A DNA stretch of 64,000 nucleotides from Molossus alvarezi (taxonomy: Eukaryota; Chordata; Mammalia; Chiroptera; Molossidae), in NCBI GenBank assembly GCA_037176705.1, contig CM073898.1, positions 26,272,488 through 26,336,487 on the forward strand, written 5' to 3'. The translations under genes were made by a program, and so were the position numbers. Below, piece by piece: positions 1 to 12,960 of the stretch. Under the pieces are notes generated by a model. That model was not told the origin of the DNA. It did no database searches and saw only the letters and a list, made by a program, of their open reading frames with translations. Positions within the stretch are counted from its first letter, which is position 1, and every line of letters starts with the position of its first letter.

Positions 1-195
1 CCATACATAGTTTTTACAATATTAGTGACTATATTCCCTATGCTGTACTTTACATCCCCATGACTATTTTCTAAGTACCAATTTGTATTTCTTAATCCCT
101 TCACCTCTTTCACCCAGCACCCCAATCCCCCGCCCCTTTGGGGACATCAGACTCTTCTCTGCATCTATGAGTCTGTTTCAATTTCAGTGCCAACA
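1..195 (+). repeat. L1 3'-region-like fragment
   Basis: The run through 'gactatattccctatgctgta', 'cttaatcccttcacct' and 'tctatgagtctgttt' matches by memory a widespread L1 3' region of laurasiatherian mammals. It is cut by the left edge of the window. No coding sequence is visible. The family name would need a repeat-library search. Confidence 0.5.
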
Positions 196-2159
196 TTTTT
201 AAATACAATTTTTGTGTCTTGTGGGGTTTTTATTATCTTTTAATATACTGGGAATTTCAAAAGTCGGATAAAGCTTGGTCCTCCCTTGAGGGGGTCTCAC
301 TGCCCACTGGGCCCATTCACCGGCACAGGCTGTACCCTGATGGCCACTGCAGACAGCGACGGCAGACAGGGCAGAGACAGAGCCCAGGCCGCCCCAGCAA
401 AGCTCAGGAACAGTTCACACCTCAATTAGGCTATTCACTGCTTTGCTTGAATGTATTTATAGATATAAATTTTAATATATATTTTAAGACTAATGCATTC
501 AAATGAAAAAATAAAGATTTGGCTACAGTAGCCAAATTGAACAATCTAGGTTATCCAATGATTATGACTTAAAACTACAGGTCCTTAATGCCCTATCTGA
601 AACCCTTGGAGCCAGGTATATTTTAGAATCATGGTGTTCAAGTTTTCTTTTAGAAAGATAACATGGCGCATACATTATCTAATACCTTGAGCAAGGTCTG
701 TAATCAAATACATTAACATGTCTACAGCAAAACATTCTAAGCTGGATCGATAAGGACTATAAATAGCCTTATGTCCCATCAGGTCAGGCTTGGCCTTTAA
801 ATGAGAGAGCTGCAATCTTTCAGGAAGAGTGGATGTCTTGAGGATTTAAGAAAAGCAGATTGTGGATCTTTTATTTACTTTTACTTGTTGTAAAGCTCTG
901 TCTGTCTCTATTACTCCTGCCCAGTCATTCAATCTGTGTGAAAAGTAGCATGAGGCATTTTTTTCTGGAATTGCAAAGGGACCGGAATGATGGGCAGGTC
1001 ATCCCCTGAAAGAGTGGAAAATAAAAGTAAATGTTTATGCCTTTGGCATTGCAGTTATGTTATTTATCAAGCAGGCTAACCAGGGTGAAGTAGCTTCCAC
1101 TTCTTTTAGCCTTTTAAGCGCATCAAAGGAGGATGGTCCAAAGAATGGGCCAGTTACCCTAATTACATCTTACCAGCTGGCCACAGGCACCATGAGATTT
1201 TAGGGAAGGAAATTAGGTTGATGATCTTGGAAGACAGCATACATTTTCTGTCTTGACCTGAAAATATCCCTTCCAGCATGATAATTTTGTGATATCATGG
1301 TATTTTCTAATTAAGAATATTGGCAGAAAACCTTTTAATATTTTATAAGAAAAGTAGCCACATACAGGGCTTTTCAGAACCAGTAATTATTCACCCTTTT
1401 GAAGATGCTACCAGCAATAGCCAGGACTGAGCTTGGGACTCAAGACCCTCCCCCCCTGGGCGGCACCAGCTGGCCTGAAAGGTATCAGTGGTGGCCCCAG
1501 GTAAGTCCCAGCTGGTCAGGGGAGAGGGAAAAGGGAAGGAAAAGCCTATGAGAAGAATGAGGAGAGATAACCTCTCTTCTCGTGGATTTTCAGGAGGTAC
1601 CATTAGATTTGGAGCTTTTGAATGCAGGGGGTGGGACCTTATCTTCTCATGCCCTTGTCCCATACCTGGCATTACCTCGATTCCTACTGATAAAAATGCA
1701 GCATTTAAAATAATTTGCTATATCATCAAGACCTACATGGGGCAGTCGGGATGCACTGGTTCTTAGGTTGGAAAAACTCAGTGTGGTGCAGAGCTAGGTT
1801 TTATGCAGCAGGTTTGGTTGACTCCACGCGCTCAGCTAAATTCGACTCTGTGTGGAACTCACAGGAATCTGGGAGGTCCCTGGTGCTTTTTCCCTGAGAT
1901 GCACGCTGGAAAGTGGGTGGAAAGAACCCTTGGGATTCCTGATCACGTCAACCTGATACCAATTATGGCTGTGACCAACACCCACTCATTCGACTAAGCC
2001 ACCTCTAAGATCAGCAGAAGTGGGTCTGAGACACAGCAGATGCGTGATAAATAATTTTGAATAACTGATTAAATGACATTTTAAATAGCAAAATCTTGCT
2101 TGGGCCTATAAAAGGGATAGAAATATACTTCACACGTGACGACACACATGTGCACCCAA

Positions 2160-2524
2160 TGTTATGGGCTGAATTGTGTGTCCTCAAAATTCATATGTTG
2201 AAGTTCTAACCCTGAGCACTTCAGAATGTGATTATATTTGGAGACAGTGTCTTTAAAAAGATAATTAAGTTAAAATGTGGTCATTGGGGTGGGCCCTAAA
2301 TCCAGTATGACTGGGTTCCTAATAAGAGGACATTTGGACACAGTGACAGAGGAAGGACTGTGTGGAGGCACAGGGAGAAGACGGTCATCTACGTGCCAAG
2401 GAGAGAGGCCTCAGAAGGAGGCCCACACCTTGGTCTCAGACGTCTTGCCTCCAGGACAATTAGAGAATACATTTCTGTTGTTTTAGCCACCCTGTCTGTG
2501 GTACTATGGCTGCAAACTAATGCG
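2160..2524 (+). mobile_element. MLT1-type LTR (ERVL-MaLR), solo
   Basis: It begins tgttatgggctgaattgtgt and continues through 'aaaattcatatgttgaagt', 'gggtgggccctaa' and 'agacggtcatctacgtgcca' to 'ttttagccaccctgtctgtg'. This order is the hallmark of an MLT1-type mammalian LTR. No internal retroviral sequence follows, so it is a solo LTR. The short reading frames over it are by-products of the LTR. It lies in the TMEM178A intron in the sense orientation. Confidence 0.8.
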
Positions 2525-5327
2525 CATGAGGACTGTAAGATGTACATATGGAACCAAAAACGTCTATTTTCATACTGTGGAATTCCAAAGACTAACAATC
2601 CAGGTACAGCGAAGCTGTTTTAATCATTTAAACACTTTTTCTTGGTGTCTTTGAAATTAGATGGTTTTATTTTTACCTTTTAAAAATATCTTGAATGGGT
2701 CAGGCCTCTTTTACAAAAGCTTTGGAACGTTGGACACGATGTTTTGTGTACTTGGTACATTTCCATGTAAGAGTCCGAAGCTGTCCTGCTCGGCCCACAG
2801 GTAATCCTGGGGCAGCTATTTGCGAACTTTTTAGAAATGGGAGCCTCTGGAGAGGAGGGACTCTTAGATATGCTCTTTTGCTGACCTTGGCTTTCCTCGC
2901 ACTCAGAGCAACTTCAAGGACATCTTGGGAAGAGAAAAAGTGTCACTAAAAAGCAGCCTGTAGGGGCATTTGCGGAAAGGGGGAAGGGCAGACGGGGGCA
3001 TATTTGTGGGCTCCTAGTAACTTTTTCTACCACTTTTTCTACCACTTTCAGTTGAGAAAAGGCCCCAGAAAATAAAGCAGTTTTCATCAAGGTTTGAGGA
3101 GTGCTCTAGTCCAAAAAGAAGTTAAATGGCACAGGAACACATGTAATATTTCATGATAAAATAAATGCAAATAAGTCATAAAAATAAGACGAGCAATCAG
3201 GTAAGACAAGATGGATCCAAGGATGAGCTTTATAGCAAAAAAGTGTGCCGTGAAGTCCCTGACTTTTGCTCATGGTGAGGCACTGATTTAGTTTTTGGGA
3301 GTTTCAGCTTTCTGGCAACTCGGTCAAAGAAAGACATTTTACTAGTGACATCATTCACAGTGTCCATGAAGTAAGCACAACGACTCATGACACCGAGGGC
3401 CGAGAAAACCAGCCTCCCTTAAATCCGCAGGTTAGATGGTTTCATATAACCCTTTTCTGTTCAGTGAGAACTGGAGGTGTTACGCTCAACTTCATTTCAC
3501 CAGAAGCAGTTTTATGGAGTTGGCAGGGGAGAGGTGTTAGTAAAATCAACACTGAGTATAAAATCAAAGGGAGCATATACAGAAAGAAAAATCTATGACA
3601 ATCTATTTTTTATTTAGTTGCATATTCCCAGATTCACCAGGACGTTTTGGGACACTTTCTTGCTCTATGCCATATTTTGGAATTTGACACTGTAAGAGAC
3701 TTCAGTAACCAAGTCTCCCATTTTTTTCCTAGATGGAGAATCTAAGACTCAGCAAGGCTAGGTCATTTTAAGGTCGCACAGTGATTAGTAGTAGATCTGG
3801 GGACCAGAATATGCATTTCCTGCATCTCAGCCCAATGCATTTGGACATCAAAGGATGCTTAAAAGTCCAAGTTTGAACTCAAGCTTTCAGGGGTCATTAA
3901 AACCACATTACTTGTAAAAAGCCTTGCTTTGAAGCATTCAGCTGAGTGCAGACGGTTAAATGCAGAGCGGAGCTGCTTTTTCTACGAACAGGTCACTTTT
4001 CTATTATATATGTTGTACCTGTTGACACTCCAAAGATCAATTTTTTTCCTAACTGCCTTATTGTTCTACTTCCAGAATTCGTTAGAAGGACCTTGTTATA
4101 TATAAACACGGTCTTTGTTTCGGTGCCAGGGAAAAGCATTCACGTAGATGTAAGAACATTTGCTCTTCATAAGATTTGAAAAGAGCAGAGGAGTGTTTTT
4201 TCCTGACTGGTTCATTCTTTTATGAAAGAGTTATTTCTATGATATTTCTTTGGAGAACTCAAAGGGATGTGTTTGCTATTGTATTCTGGAGCAAGGACTT
4301 GGAAGACAAGATGTTATCCTTTGTAGAAAAGCAATCACTTTAGAGTATAAAAACAGAAGTAGGCAGAGCAGGAAATATCAAATTATCTCAGATCAAGCAT
4401 CCTTTTAATGTAAAACATTTTGTTTCGAAGCGAACATTTGGAAAAGGATTCAGGCGCTGTGCTCGCACGTGATTTGTGTGGAGGTGGAATTCCAGCACTT
4501 ACAAAATTGCATTCAGGTGATCTTTATATTTCTTCCCAGTTGCTCCTGCTCTGAGTTTGGTTTTTGGTAGTTTTCTGATCCCCAAAGCTCTGTTGAAAAA
4601 GGAGCAGTATCTTACTTTTAGCTTCTTCTCAGTTCCCAAGTCTGTGTCTCTGCTTCCTATGGATAGGCTGCACAGATCCGTAAGGCTACCAAACAATTTT
4701 CCAGCAAATAGGCGTGACTTCCGCTGGACACAGGGATAAACCAGAGAACGAAGAACTGTGTAGGACTCCGACCAGAATTGCACATTCCTGTACGTCACTG
4801 GGGCCGGATTCTGTTTTCATTACCCATCTTCGGCTCAGCAATGGCTCAATTCTGATCCCTGCCCACTCAAAAGTCGCATCCTTGGGGTCAACTGTAGGGG
4901 AATAGGAACATCTGCATCTTTGGAGCATCACTTGAATACTAAAAAGCCTGTGTTTTGGGGGTTCTTATCAGAGTCCCGATTTTAGTGGAAGGGCATTTAT
5001 ACATACCTGTGTTGGTATAAAGAGTAAAATTTCTGGTCTGTCCATTTATATCACCCAAATTGTCTACATTCTGAGTGGTCGAGGTGTAGGATCTCCTTAG
5101 CTATTTTTACACCATTTCCAACTTCCTGGATTTAATTTATATTATTTAAAAGCTTTTATTCATCCATTAAAAACACCACCACCCACACAATTTGTTGAGG
5201 TCCTAGAATGTGCCAGCTCTGTGGCTTAAAAATGATTTTAGCACTTGTAAAAATTAATTTAAAATATTATTTACAGGCAACAGGACAAATACTAATGCTA
5301 ACAGTAATTGAAAAAGAAAACAGATTG

Positions 5328-5515
5328 CGCCTGGCCAGTGTGGCTCAGTAGATGGAGTGTTGTCCCATGGACTGAGTTCCCGGTTCAATTCCTGGTCAGG
5401 GCACATGCCCAAGTTGTGAGCTTGATCCCCAGTAGGGGGCGTGCAGGAGGCAGCTGATTGATGTTTCTCTCGCACATTGATGCTTCTATCTCCTTCTCCC
5501 TCTAAAAATTCTATT
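5328..5515 (+). mobile_element. VES SINE (older type), + strand
   Basis: A tRNA-derived SINE with an A-box-like part (tggctcagtagatgg), a B-box-like part (ggttcaattcc), then 'cagtagggggcgtgcaggag' and a pyrimidine-rich stretch with 'gatgtttctctcgcacattga'. Flanking 'aaaaagaaaacagattg' (5311-5327) and 'aaaaagaaagcagactttg' (from 5516) is an imperfect target-site duplication. It lacks the TCCTCGGGTGAGGA hairpin seen in the younger copies. Confidence 0.85.
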
Positions 5516-5889
5516 AAAAAAGAAAGCAGACTTTGTGTGATTGCAGCTATATAAAAATGTGACAAACCAGATATAGAACAAAAAGAAATGAAGAATTCTA
5601 TATTAGGTTTGAGTGGCTATAGAAGAGTTTTGTCCTTAAAGGTAATTATCATTTTTAAGTTGTTTTCAATAAAACAAATATATATTTAAATATGCATATC
5701 ATTCAAACAAGATAATTCTGAATAATTCAAGTTAGAATTTTCCCATGTTCTTCGCTTCTGTATCTCCAATGCCTCACCTACGGTCTGGCACATAAAGGTT
5801 TGGCCAATCTTCGTTGAATGAAGTAATTCAAATTTAAAAAGTATAGCTCCTTTATTAATTTGGACTGATTGCCTCATCGGTTGATCTGA

Positions 5890-6216
<327 letters not shown>

Positions 6217-6960
6217 CTGTCCACGCTCGCGTTCACTGCCCAGAGGCCCGTCCACAGTGTGGACGCCTCCTGAGGGGGACAGAACGGACTTTGCGTCAGG
6301 ATCCCAAGCACAAAGCGGTCTTTTACATTCCAACCTGTGGCCTGCCAGCCCTTTCTGGATGACTGATACAAAATCATGCAAAACCTCCACACCTTTCGAA
6401 GGACATGACTACTGTGGCTTGAAGTGCTTTAATGACTCTTTATGCTTTGACTGTGAGAAACACGGAGCAGTGCCATGGAACATTTCTAGGTTTAGAAAAA
6501 GAGGAGATGGCAATGGGAAAATTTGTATGATTGCCATTTATTTCAGAAAGATTGTATATAACAGTGACCTGAGAGTCATTTCTATTTGCAAAAGGGTTCA
6601 TAACAAAGCAAGTATAATTTTTCTTGTCACTGTCCCATGCTTGTTAAATTTTAATACAGCATCTTCAGATCTTGTCCTGATGGTGTCTCGTTGTGTCAGC
6701 CCCAAATGTTCATGTCTGTGGATGTTCCTCGTCACAGGAAGATTCCTCTTCTGTTGCCTTATTTATTTTTTAATTGAAGTCTCTTTTCCGTCTCTGTACT
6801 AGAATCAAAATCATAAGGAACAGATCGACCATGTACGAGCTAATCTGTGCCACTATGCAGTATTGTGGGAAGTCCTACCTGTCGTCCAGCCTCGGTCTCT
6901 TTATGTTAACTGGGTTTCTGCATTAAACAACCACCGCCTTGTTAACTGGGTGTGTTTGCC
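6217..6960 (+). other. TMEM178A: TMEM178A 3' untranslated region (predicted)
   Basis: The sequence downstream of the TGA has no conserved coding frame; the 225-residue frame over part of it is a chance open frame. The best poly(A) signal is ATTAAA at 6922-6927, followed by the GT-rich 'gttaactgggtgtgtttgcctg'-type segment expected downstream of a cleavage site. The end position is inferred from that signal alone. Confidence 0.6.
6922..6927 (+). terminator. TMEM178A: Candidate poly(A) signal of TMEM178A
   Basis: ATTAAA, the commonest variant hexamer, lies about 705 bases after the stop codon. A GT-rich stretch follows within 30-50 bases. No canonical AATAAA occurs between the stop codon and this site. 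Confidence 0.55.
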
Positions 6961-7261
6961 TGTCTTTCAGCTGTGGCAACAGGTTTCGCAGCCATATGGA
7001 CAGATAAGAACCTGGTTTTAATAAGGCTATAATTAAGCCTTACTAATTGCTTCATTTCGATTAGGCTGGTCGTTATTATTTATCTTTTGTATGTAGCAAC
7101 CACACACTTGCTGTGGAAAAAAGATGTCATTTTCAAATTCCTTTCGAAACCTTACCATAGTATTTGAAACTTTCTTCTCTCTCTCTCTGTTCCTTTACCA
7201 TCTGCCTGGTATTTAGCCAGTAATGAGGATACAAGTTCTCTGCTTTTCTCCCTAGATCACC

Positions 7262-7452
7262 TAGGCCATAGGTTTCAGAATCATTTGCTCATCAGAATCA
7301 TCTGCACCTGATTTCTTGAACTGCACCTGAGCTGGACCCCACGCTGGACCAGTTAACTCAGAATGTCTGCAGCTGGGCTTGGGCTTGCGTGTTACTGAGA
7401 AAACACCCAGATAATTCTGATGTGCAGCTGGGACAGAGAGCCCCTGCTCTGG
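7262..7452 (+). repeat. MER5-like hAT DNA transposon remnant
   Basis: The segments 'gtttcagaatcatttgctca', 'ctggaccccac', 'actcagaatgtctgcagctg' and 'ataattctgatgtgcagctg' follow the order of the short non-autonomous MER5-type hAT elements of placental mammals. It is diverged and has no coding capacity. The family name comes from memory of the consensus. Confidence 0.5.
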
Positions 7453-7479
7453 GCCAGAGCTGCAGCTACTGCCTTGGCA

Positions 7480-7625
7480 GCTAACTTTTATTTAGCTCTT
7501 ACTATGTGCCAGGAACTGGGCTGTGTTTGTTCCAGGTATAATTGCATCTCATCCTCTCCATCTCTGACTTAGGTACTATTATTTTATGTTCCTAATAAGG
7601 AAGTCGAGTTCAGACTTAGAATGCT
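7480..7625 (-). repeat. MIR-like SINE remnant
   Basis: 'cttactatgtgccaggaact', 'ctcatcctctcc' and 'taggtactattattttatg' in this order match the reverse complement of the MIR consensus tail and core. It is ancient and diverged. Confidence 0.6.
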
Positions 7626-8567
7626 TGCTTCATTTCCCCCCTCAGTCCTTTTCCTGTGTGTGGATATTGGAAGGACGCTTGAGTCCTTGCATTGTGTTTC
7701 CTTATCGTTAAACGGGAGGGTGGGCACCAGCTCACTTCCGAGCTTCCCCTCCTAACTCCACCACTGTCCTCTAGTCCACCGTTACGCAGCGCGCGAGGAA
7801 AATGCTCTTCAAAACGGGAGAAAGGCCATACCCAGAAGTAAGACTTCCAGATTCTCATTGCACAAAAGGTACACTTTTCTTCCTTATAAAAACTGATTTT
7901 GTACTCATAAAAGGATAATGATAACCCACCCTCCTCCCCTGACAAAGCCTGATTTCCAAGTGACAGTGTCCATATAAGGTGACACGAGCGTTTTGGAAGA
8001 GGGTAGATGACCCCGGAGCCCGCCCGGGCTCTGGCCGAGGCCTGGGGTGTGCTGGCAAACTTCAGGCCTGTCGAATGAACCACCCCCGGATGAGATCAGA
8101 GATATACAGCAAGGGGCAATTATTTTAAGTTAGTACTCATGTGGGGAACTCTCAAAGCAGGAGAGCTTTTCTTTGAAGTCTTCTTTAAAGATCCCCATGG
8201 AAGATGTGGAGACTCTTGGACATTTATATTCCAACCACCCAAGCCGTGTCTGAGTGACCGACTTTTGAAGTTTCTGAGAAGCTTCCTAGGGGTCTGGCGT
8301 GAGCACGGAAGAAAGCCTTGGACTGACAGAAGGTTGAAGGGTTCACACACCAGAAAGATTTGCCCAGAAGGGGGAATGGTAGTGAGGATTCAGACGTGGG
8401 CTGGCAAGAACAGAGCCTCCCCGCCTCACAGCCAACGTGAGCGCAGAGCGAGGAGCCACGTGCCCGAGGTCCCTGGCTTTCTATTCACTGCCGGGAAGGG
8501 GCACCAAATGCTGCTCAAGTCCAGCGTTGGCCCCCAGTACTGGAGCTTCTCTTAGGGCTATTTTCTT

Positions 8568-8829
8568 TTTTGTTTGTTTGTTTTTTGTTTTATCCTCACC
8601 CGAGGATGTTTTTCCATTTTTTGTACAGCTAGAGTGGGAGGGAGAGAGAGGAAGGAGAGAGAGAGAGAAACATCGACGTGAAGGGACACATCGAGTGGCT
8701 GCCACCCGCACGACCACCCAGGGCCGGGGACAAACTGCAACCGAAGTACGTGCCCTTAGCGGGAACCGAACCCGGGTCTCTCCGGACCGCAGGCCGACGT
8801 TCTAACCGCTGAGCCAAACTGGCCAGGGC
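8568..8829 (-). mobile_element. VES SINE, young type, - strand
   Basis: Read on the - strand it starts at the right with the tRNA-like head (tggctcagcggttagaacgt) and ends at the left with TCCTCGGGTGAGGA (8593-8606) and an A/AACA-rich tail. A 14-bp duplication, agggctattttctt at 8554-8567 and 8830-8843, flanks it exactly. The several reading frames here, including arginine-rich ones, are SINE by-products. Confidence 0.95.
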
Positions 8830-9169
8830 AGGGCTATTTTCTTAATTGGCTTGCGAAGGAAGACATTTGCAATGGCCGCGGCGGTCCTGCGTGGGGCAGG
8901 TAATTGATTGAGACACTTCGTTTTTGCTCCTTCTGTTCTCTCTGCGCCGCCTCTAGTTGCCTGCCTGCAGCCAGACTGATTTCTTCGCCTTGGGGTTTTC
9001 TGCAGGGCGGGGAGCAGAGGTAGCTGAGCTCACTGCCGGAGGATGCAGGGTCCCGGAGGGAGGACAGGCTAGAGGACTAACTGCGGGCTGGCAGAGCTCA
9101 AGGGCATCCCAGAGACTGGACAGAGAACAGAGCGGCCACCAAGTCATTAGCTAGGCCTCGTCCTCCCTG

Positions 9170-10240
9170 ACCAATCAGCAGGCAGGATAGGTAGATGTCA
9201 GGAGAATTCCTGACAAGTGGGAAAAGGGAAACTGAGACAGATGGTTAGACAAATAGGGCCAAACAATTGAGCCAATTTTATAGCCAGCTGGTAAATTGCA
9301 AGATCTTATCTTCCCTAAAACAAGGACACCTGAGGGCAAATAATTGGCACCTCTCCGCCCTAACCAGGGAGTAAATAGCTTAAATCACCCTGGTCAGGGA
9401 GATAACAAAAACCCACTTAGAGCCAACCCAACCCCGGGATGAACAAGATAGGGGAAAGAATAACAAAAAAACCCAATTAGAACCAAACAAATCCAAGATA
9501 GATGCAAAGCTGACTGGAAAATGACCCTGGCTCCTCTATGCACCCATTTTGGTACAACAACATATAATTAAAAAACACACCTGGGCCCCAGGCAGCGTGG
9601 TCCTGTGGTTAGAGCACTGGCTGTACACTGGAAGGTCACAGGTTCAATTCCCAGTCAAGGGCACGTTTTGGTTCGATCCCCAGCCCTGGTCAGGGCTGAT
9701 GCAGGAAGCAACCAATCAATGTGTCTCTCTCACATTGATGTTTCTCTCTCTCTACCCCTCTTCCCTTTCCTTCCACTCTCTCTGAAAAAAAAAAATCAAT
9801 GGAAAAACTATCCTTGGGTGAGGGTTAATAACATCAACAAACCACCTGGAATTACTCTGCTAAAGTATTCTGAAGTAAAAGCCCTCAGGACAAAAGATGC
9901 CAGTGTGGGCTCTCTCTGGAGCCAGTGTGGGCTCTCTCTGTGGACCATTTCTTTCTGGGACATGAACTTTCTCCTAAACTGTGTCCCCACGAGACGTGCA
10001 ACCAGGGAGCAGTGGGCAGTGGCAGCTCATCCCAGGCAGACCCCCTGACCCTGTCTTCAAGGCCCCTTTTCTCTGATGTTTCTGGAGAGCAAAGCAGCCT
10101 CGCCTAGGCTCTCCTGTTGCCTCTATCCCAAGCCCCTCCCTGTTTCACTGTCCCCTGCTTTAATAAACGTCAGCTGGACATTGCCTGCACTTATGTTGTG
10201 AGATCTTTCCCGCACAGAGTCACGGACCCACACACTACAG
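9170..10240 (+). mobile_element. LTR of an endogenous retrovirus, interrupted by a VES
   Basis: The segment has LTR-like organisation: a CCAAT-like motif near 9171, imperfectly repeated AACAAAAACCC...TTAGA blocks at about 9402-9501, a direct repeat GCCAGTGTGGGCTCTCTCTG at about 9899-9940, AATAAA at 10162-10167, and then a short U5-like stretch. A VES SINE sits inside (9585-9837). No gag, pol or env frame lies next to it, so it looks like a solo LTR, perhaps class I. Both borders are approximate and no target duplication was established. Confidence 0.45.
9585..9837 (+). mobile_element. VES SINE (diverged) inside the LTR, + strand
   Basis: The tRNA-like head (tggttagagcactggctgta, then ggttcaattcccag) leads to 'gatgtttctctctctctacc' and ends with the degenerate hairpin TCCTTGGGTGAGGG at 9811-9824. 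Flanks 'aacacacctgg' and 'aaaccacctgg' form an imperfect duplication. Its position inside the LTR makes it the younger of the two. Confidence 0.85.
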
Positions 10241-11309
10241 GCCGGCCTGTGGCAGACCCGTGCCTGGCTTGGGCCCTTCCAGTGACCTCAGGACCTCAGA
10301 GAGGATGGCTCTGTGGGGCATCAGGGATACTGGGGCCCTTGATACGATGGTTCTCATGCCCCGACCATGAGCAGCAGAACCAATGGCCTAGGAGGGACGG
10401 TGCCATGGAATAAAGGGTTTCTCAGTGATCGCCAATCTGACCCTTGGAAGGCCCAGGGACATTGGCACAACTGTGTGTGTGTGTCCTGAAAAACAACTGA
10501 GGACACATTTCCCCAGTCCTGCAAGATAGAGCTTTGAATAGAAAATGGATTTACAGAACTCCTGGGATTGTAAACTAAGAACCATGTCCATCTGCCATAT
10601 AGAGACAACATTTACCAAAAAAAAAAAGGACGCTTTGCAATAGGCCCCAGAGACCCCTTCTTTTAACAATGTTGTTCTTGGTTTGTTGGCAATGTTAGAA
10701 CCACTGCGGCCCCTCCCAGGGAACCCTACACCCTCTTCCTTCGGAGCACCATGGACCTTTGACAGTCCAAAGTCCAGGATTGGGGAACTGACATAGAATG
10801 TCTTTTCTCTAAGAAAGTTGTTATATCGCTCAACAAATATTCGCTGAGTGCCTACTATGTGCCTTTAGGCACTTGGGAAGCATCACAAAAACGAAACAGG
10901 CAAGGGTTCCCGCCCTTGCGAAGCTTAGTCTAATAAAACGCACTCAAGTGCAAGTAAAAAGTTAGACACTATTTCAAGCCCTAAATGTTTTCATGAATCC
11001 AGGATTACACTTATTTGATATCGTTATTAAAATAAGTTTCTGTTGAATTACATTTGCACTGGCTGTACATTTTACTTTATATCATTCTTATTTGAATTTA
11101 TCCTCAGCAACATGTAAAGTACATTAACTTTTTGTTTTTTTTCTTCTTAAAGACTTCCCATTTAAAACTTAAATCTGAGAATGACAAAAGTATACTGCAC
11201 AGGTGAGCCTCTGTTACCTGAGCTAAAGATGAAGAGGAACTTGGGATCCTGGAGACTCAGGAGGCCACAAGGTCGAGGCCAAGCCATGAGGGATGCCAGT
11301 GCTGCCTGG

Positions 11310-11590
11310 TCACTGCCTCCCGGCTTTGCTCAGGCTGTCTCTGCTGAGTCACCCCCTTCTCTGCCTGGTTCATGCTGACTTTCTCTAGTGACTCAGCTTC
11401 AGCAACACTCCTGGATGCCTGCTTTGAACAAGCTACACTGCTTTAACTCCTGCCCATCCTAATCACCTGTTCACCCCTAACTGGATCAAAGACCCTTGTA
11501 AGGTGGAAACTCTGTCTTGTTCATACATTGTCTCTAGAGCTTAGCCCTGGAAAACAGTAGGTGCTCATACATCTTTGTGGAACAAATGCA
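11310..11590 (+). repeat. L2 3'-end fragment
   Basis: The run ends with 'agcttagccctggaaaacag' followed by 'taggtgctcatacatctttg', which corresponds to the L2 3' terminus (cctggcacatagtaggtgct in the consensus). The upstream pieces fit a diverged L2 3' region. The left border is uncertain. Confidence 0.5.
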
Positions 11591-12449
11591 TAAATTCAGA
11601 GTCACAAGGATAGACTCTCATCTTCCCTGGACAGAACTCACTCCCTTAGCTCCGATTTTAGGGAGCCTATAAAAAAATATACAGTAGTAAAATCGGCTAA
11701 ATGGAATGAGAATATAGCTTGGTAAGCAAGTAAGCTTCATTATAATAATTAAAGGGGCTATTAACCCAAACTGACCCAGATTTAACTTGAAATGTGTTAT
11801 GAACAAAGCACCGTGGAACATTTATTTGATGGCTCAAACAGCGTTACGTTAGTAACCCCAGTATGGTTTCACACCTCAACTGAAGGCGTCCCCATTTATG
11901 TTCAGGGATGTTTTAAATCTCTAATTGGAATTCTGAAAAGATTGTTTCAAAAATGACTTCCTTTAAATGCAAAAAGCTATGCTGACCAAGAACCATTTAA
12001 ATGAATTGTTTGAATTTCTGCAGGCTCCTGTCCTTTGACCAGAAAGAAAGGATGTTCTCCTTGCTGCAGGGCAATTGCCAATTTTCCAAGATGCCCAGGA
12101 CACCCCTCTGTATACCGGGAACCCCGCTAGCCAATGCATTTCCTCTCTATGCAACCTGTGTTTTGCCAGCCTTCAAAGAAAGATTTCTAATTGTTCTTAA
12201 ACCTACTAGACTATGTCTTCTTGAAGCTTCCACAGTGGAAAACAAATTGGTTGGCTATAAAATGAGATAATCTTCTGTCTTTATTGCCTGTTTTCCCCAT
12301 CGGCATGTAAGTATTGTAAAATTCTTCCTGCTATACGTAAGGCCTTGGGCTATTCATGGGTGGCCTGGAGTGCTCTCCCAGGGTCTCTCTGCAGACCCAC
12401 ACCGACACCAAGAGAGACCCTGGGGCTGCAGTGGGGGGATGCAGGGAGC

Positions 12450-12960
12450 AGGGGAGTTTGCCAAGCGCGGCTGAGCCTTGCTGACCGCTGTAAGAAAGCC
12501 AGGTTTCATTCTGGTAGTGGAAAGCAGTGGCCATGTTTAAAGAAGGACGATGACGTGATCTGATTTCCACTTTAAGAATGCCAGCGTCACATTGGATAGA
12601 GAATGGAACGGAAGAAGCCAAGAATGAAGACGAAGAAGCCAGACAGGAGGAGGGTGTTACAGAAATCCAGGCAACACCACTGTGGCCTGGACCGAGAAGC
12701 TGGAGGAAGCTGCAGAGAGGTGGGCAGAGATATTTTCTAGATGGAATTGACAAGACCTGCTGGTAAATTAGGTGGGGGAGTGGCGGGCAGGGCAGAGGCA
12801 TCACTAGGAATGACAGCCAAGCAAGTTTTAGAGTTTGGTTCTATACTAAGACAATTATGGCTCTTGTATAAAAGAGAGGATAAAATAACTTGGGGGAAAA
12901 AAGAAAACAAAATTCAGTTTCATGGTAAATCCAGTGTCACAGAGGATGACACCCTTTACT
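12450..12960 (-). repeat. L2 fragment, antisense
   Basis: 'ctgtaagaaagccaggtttc', 'gatgacgtgatctgatttcc' and 'acagaaatccaggcaacacc' follow the reverse complement of the L2 3' region. The frames on both strands here have no conserved product. Confidence 0.45.

Noticed and set aside
5340..5400. A and B boxes in VES copies as possible functional tRNA genes
   Set aside because: The cloverleaf is not complete and the sequences belong to SINEs with tails and target duplications.
8629..8817. Recurrent frames of the LAQRLERRPAVRRDPGSVPA type here and at 33.05, 47.57, 52.12, 53.76 and 54.25 kb
   Set aside because: They look like a protein family but are translations of the tRNA-like head of the VES SINE in one frame.
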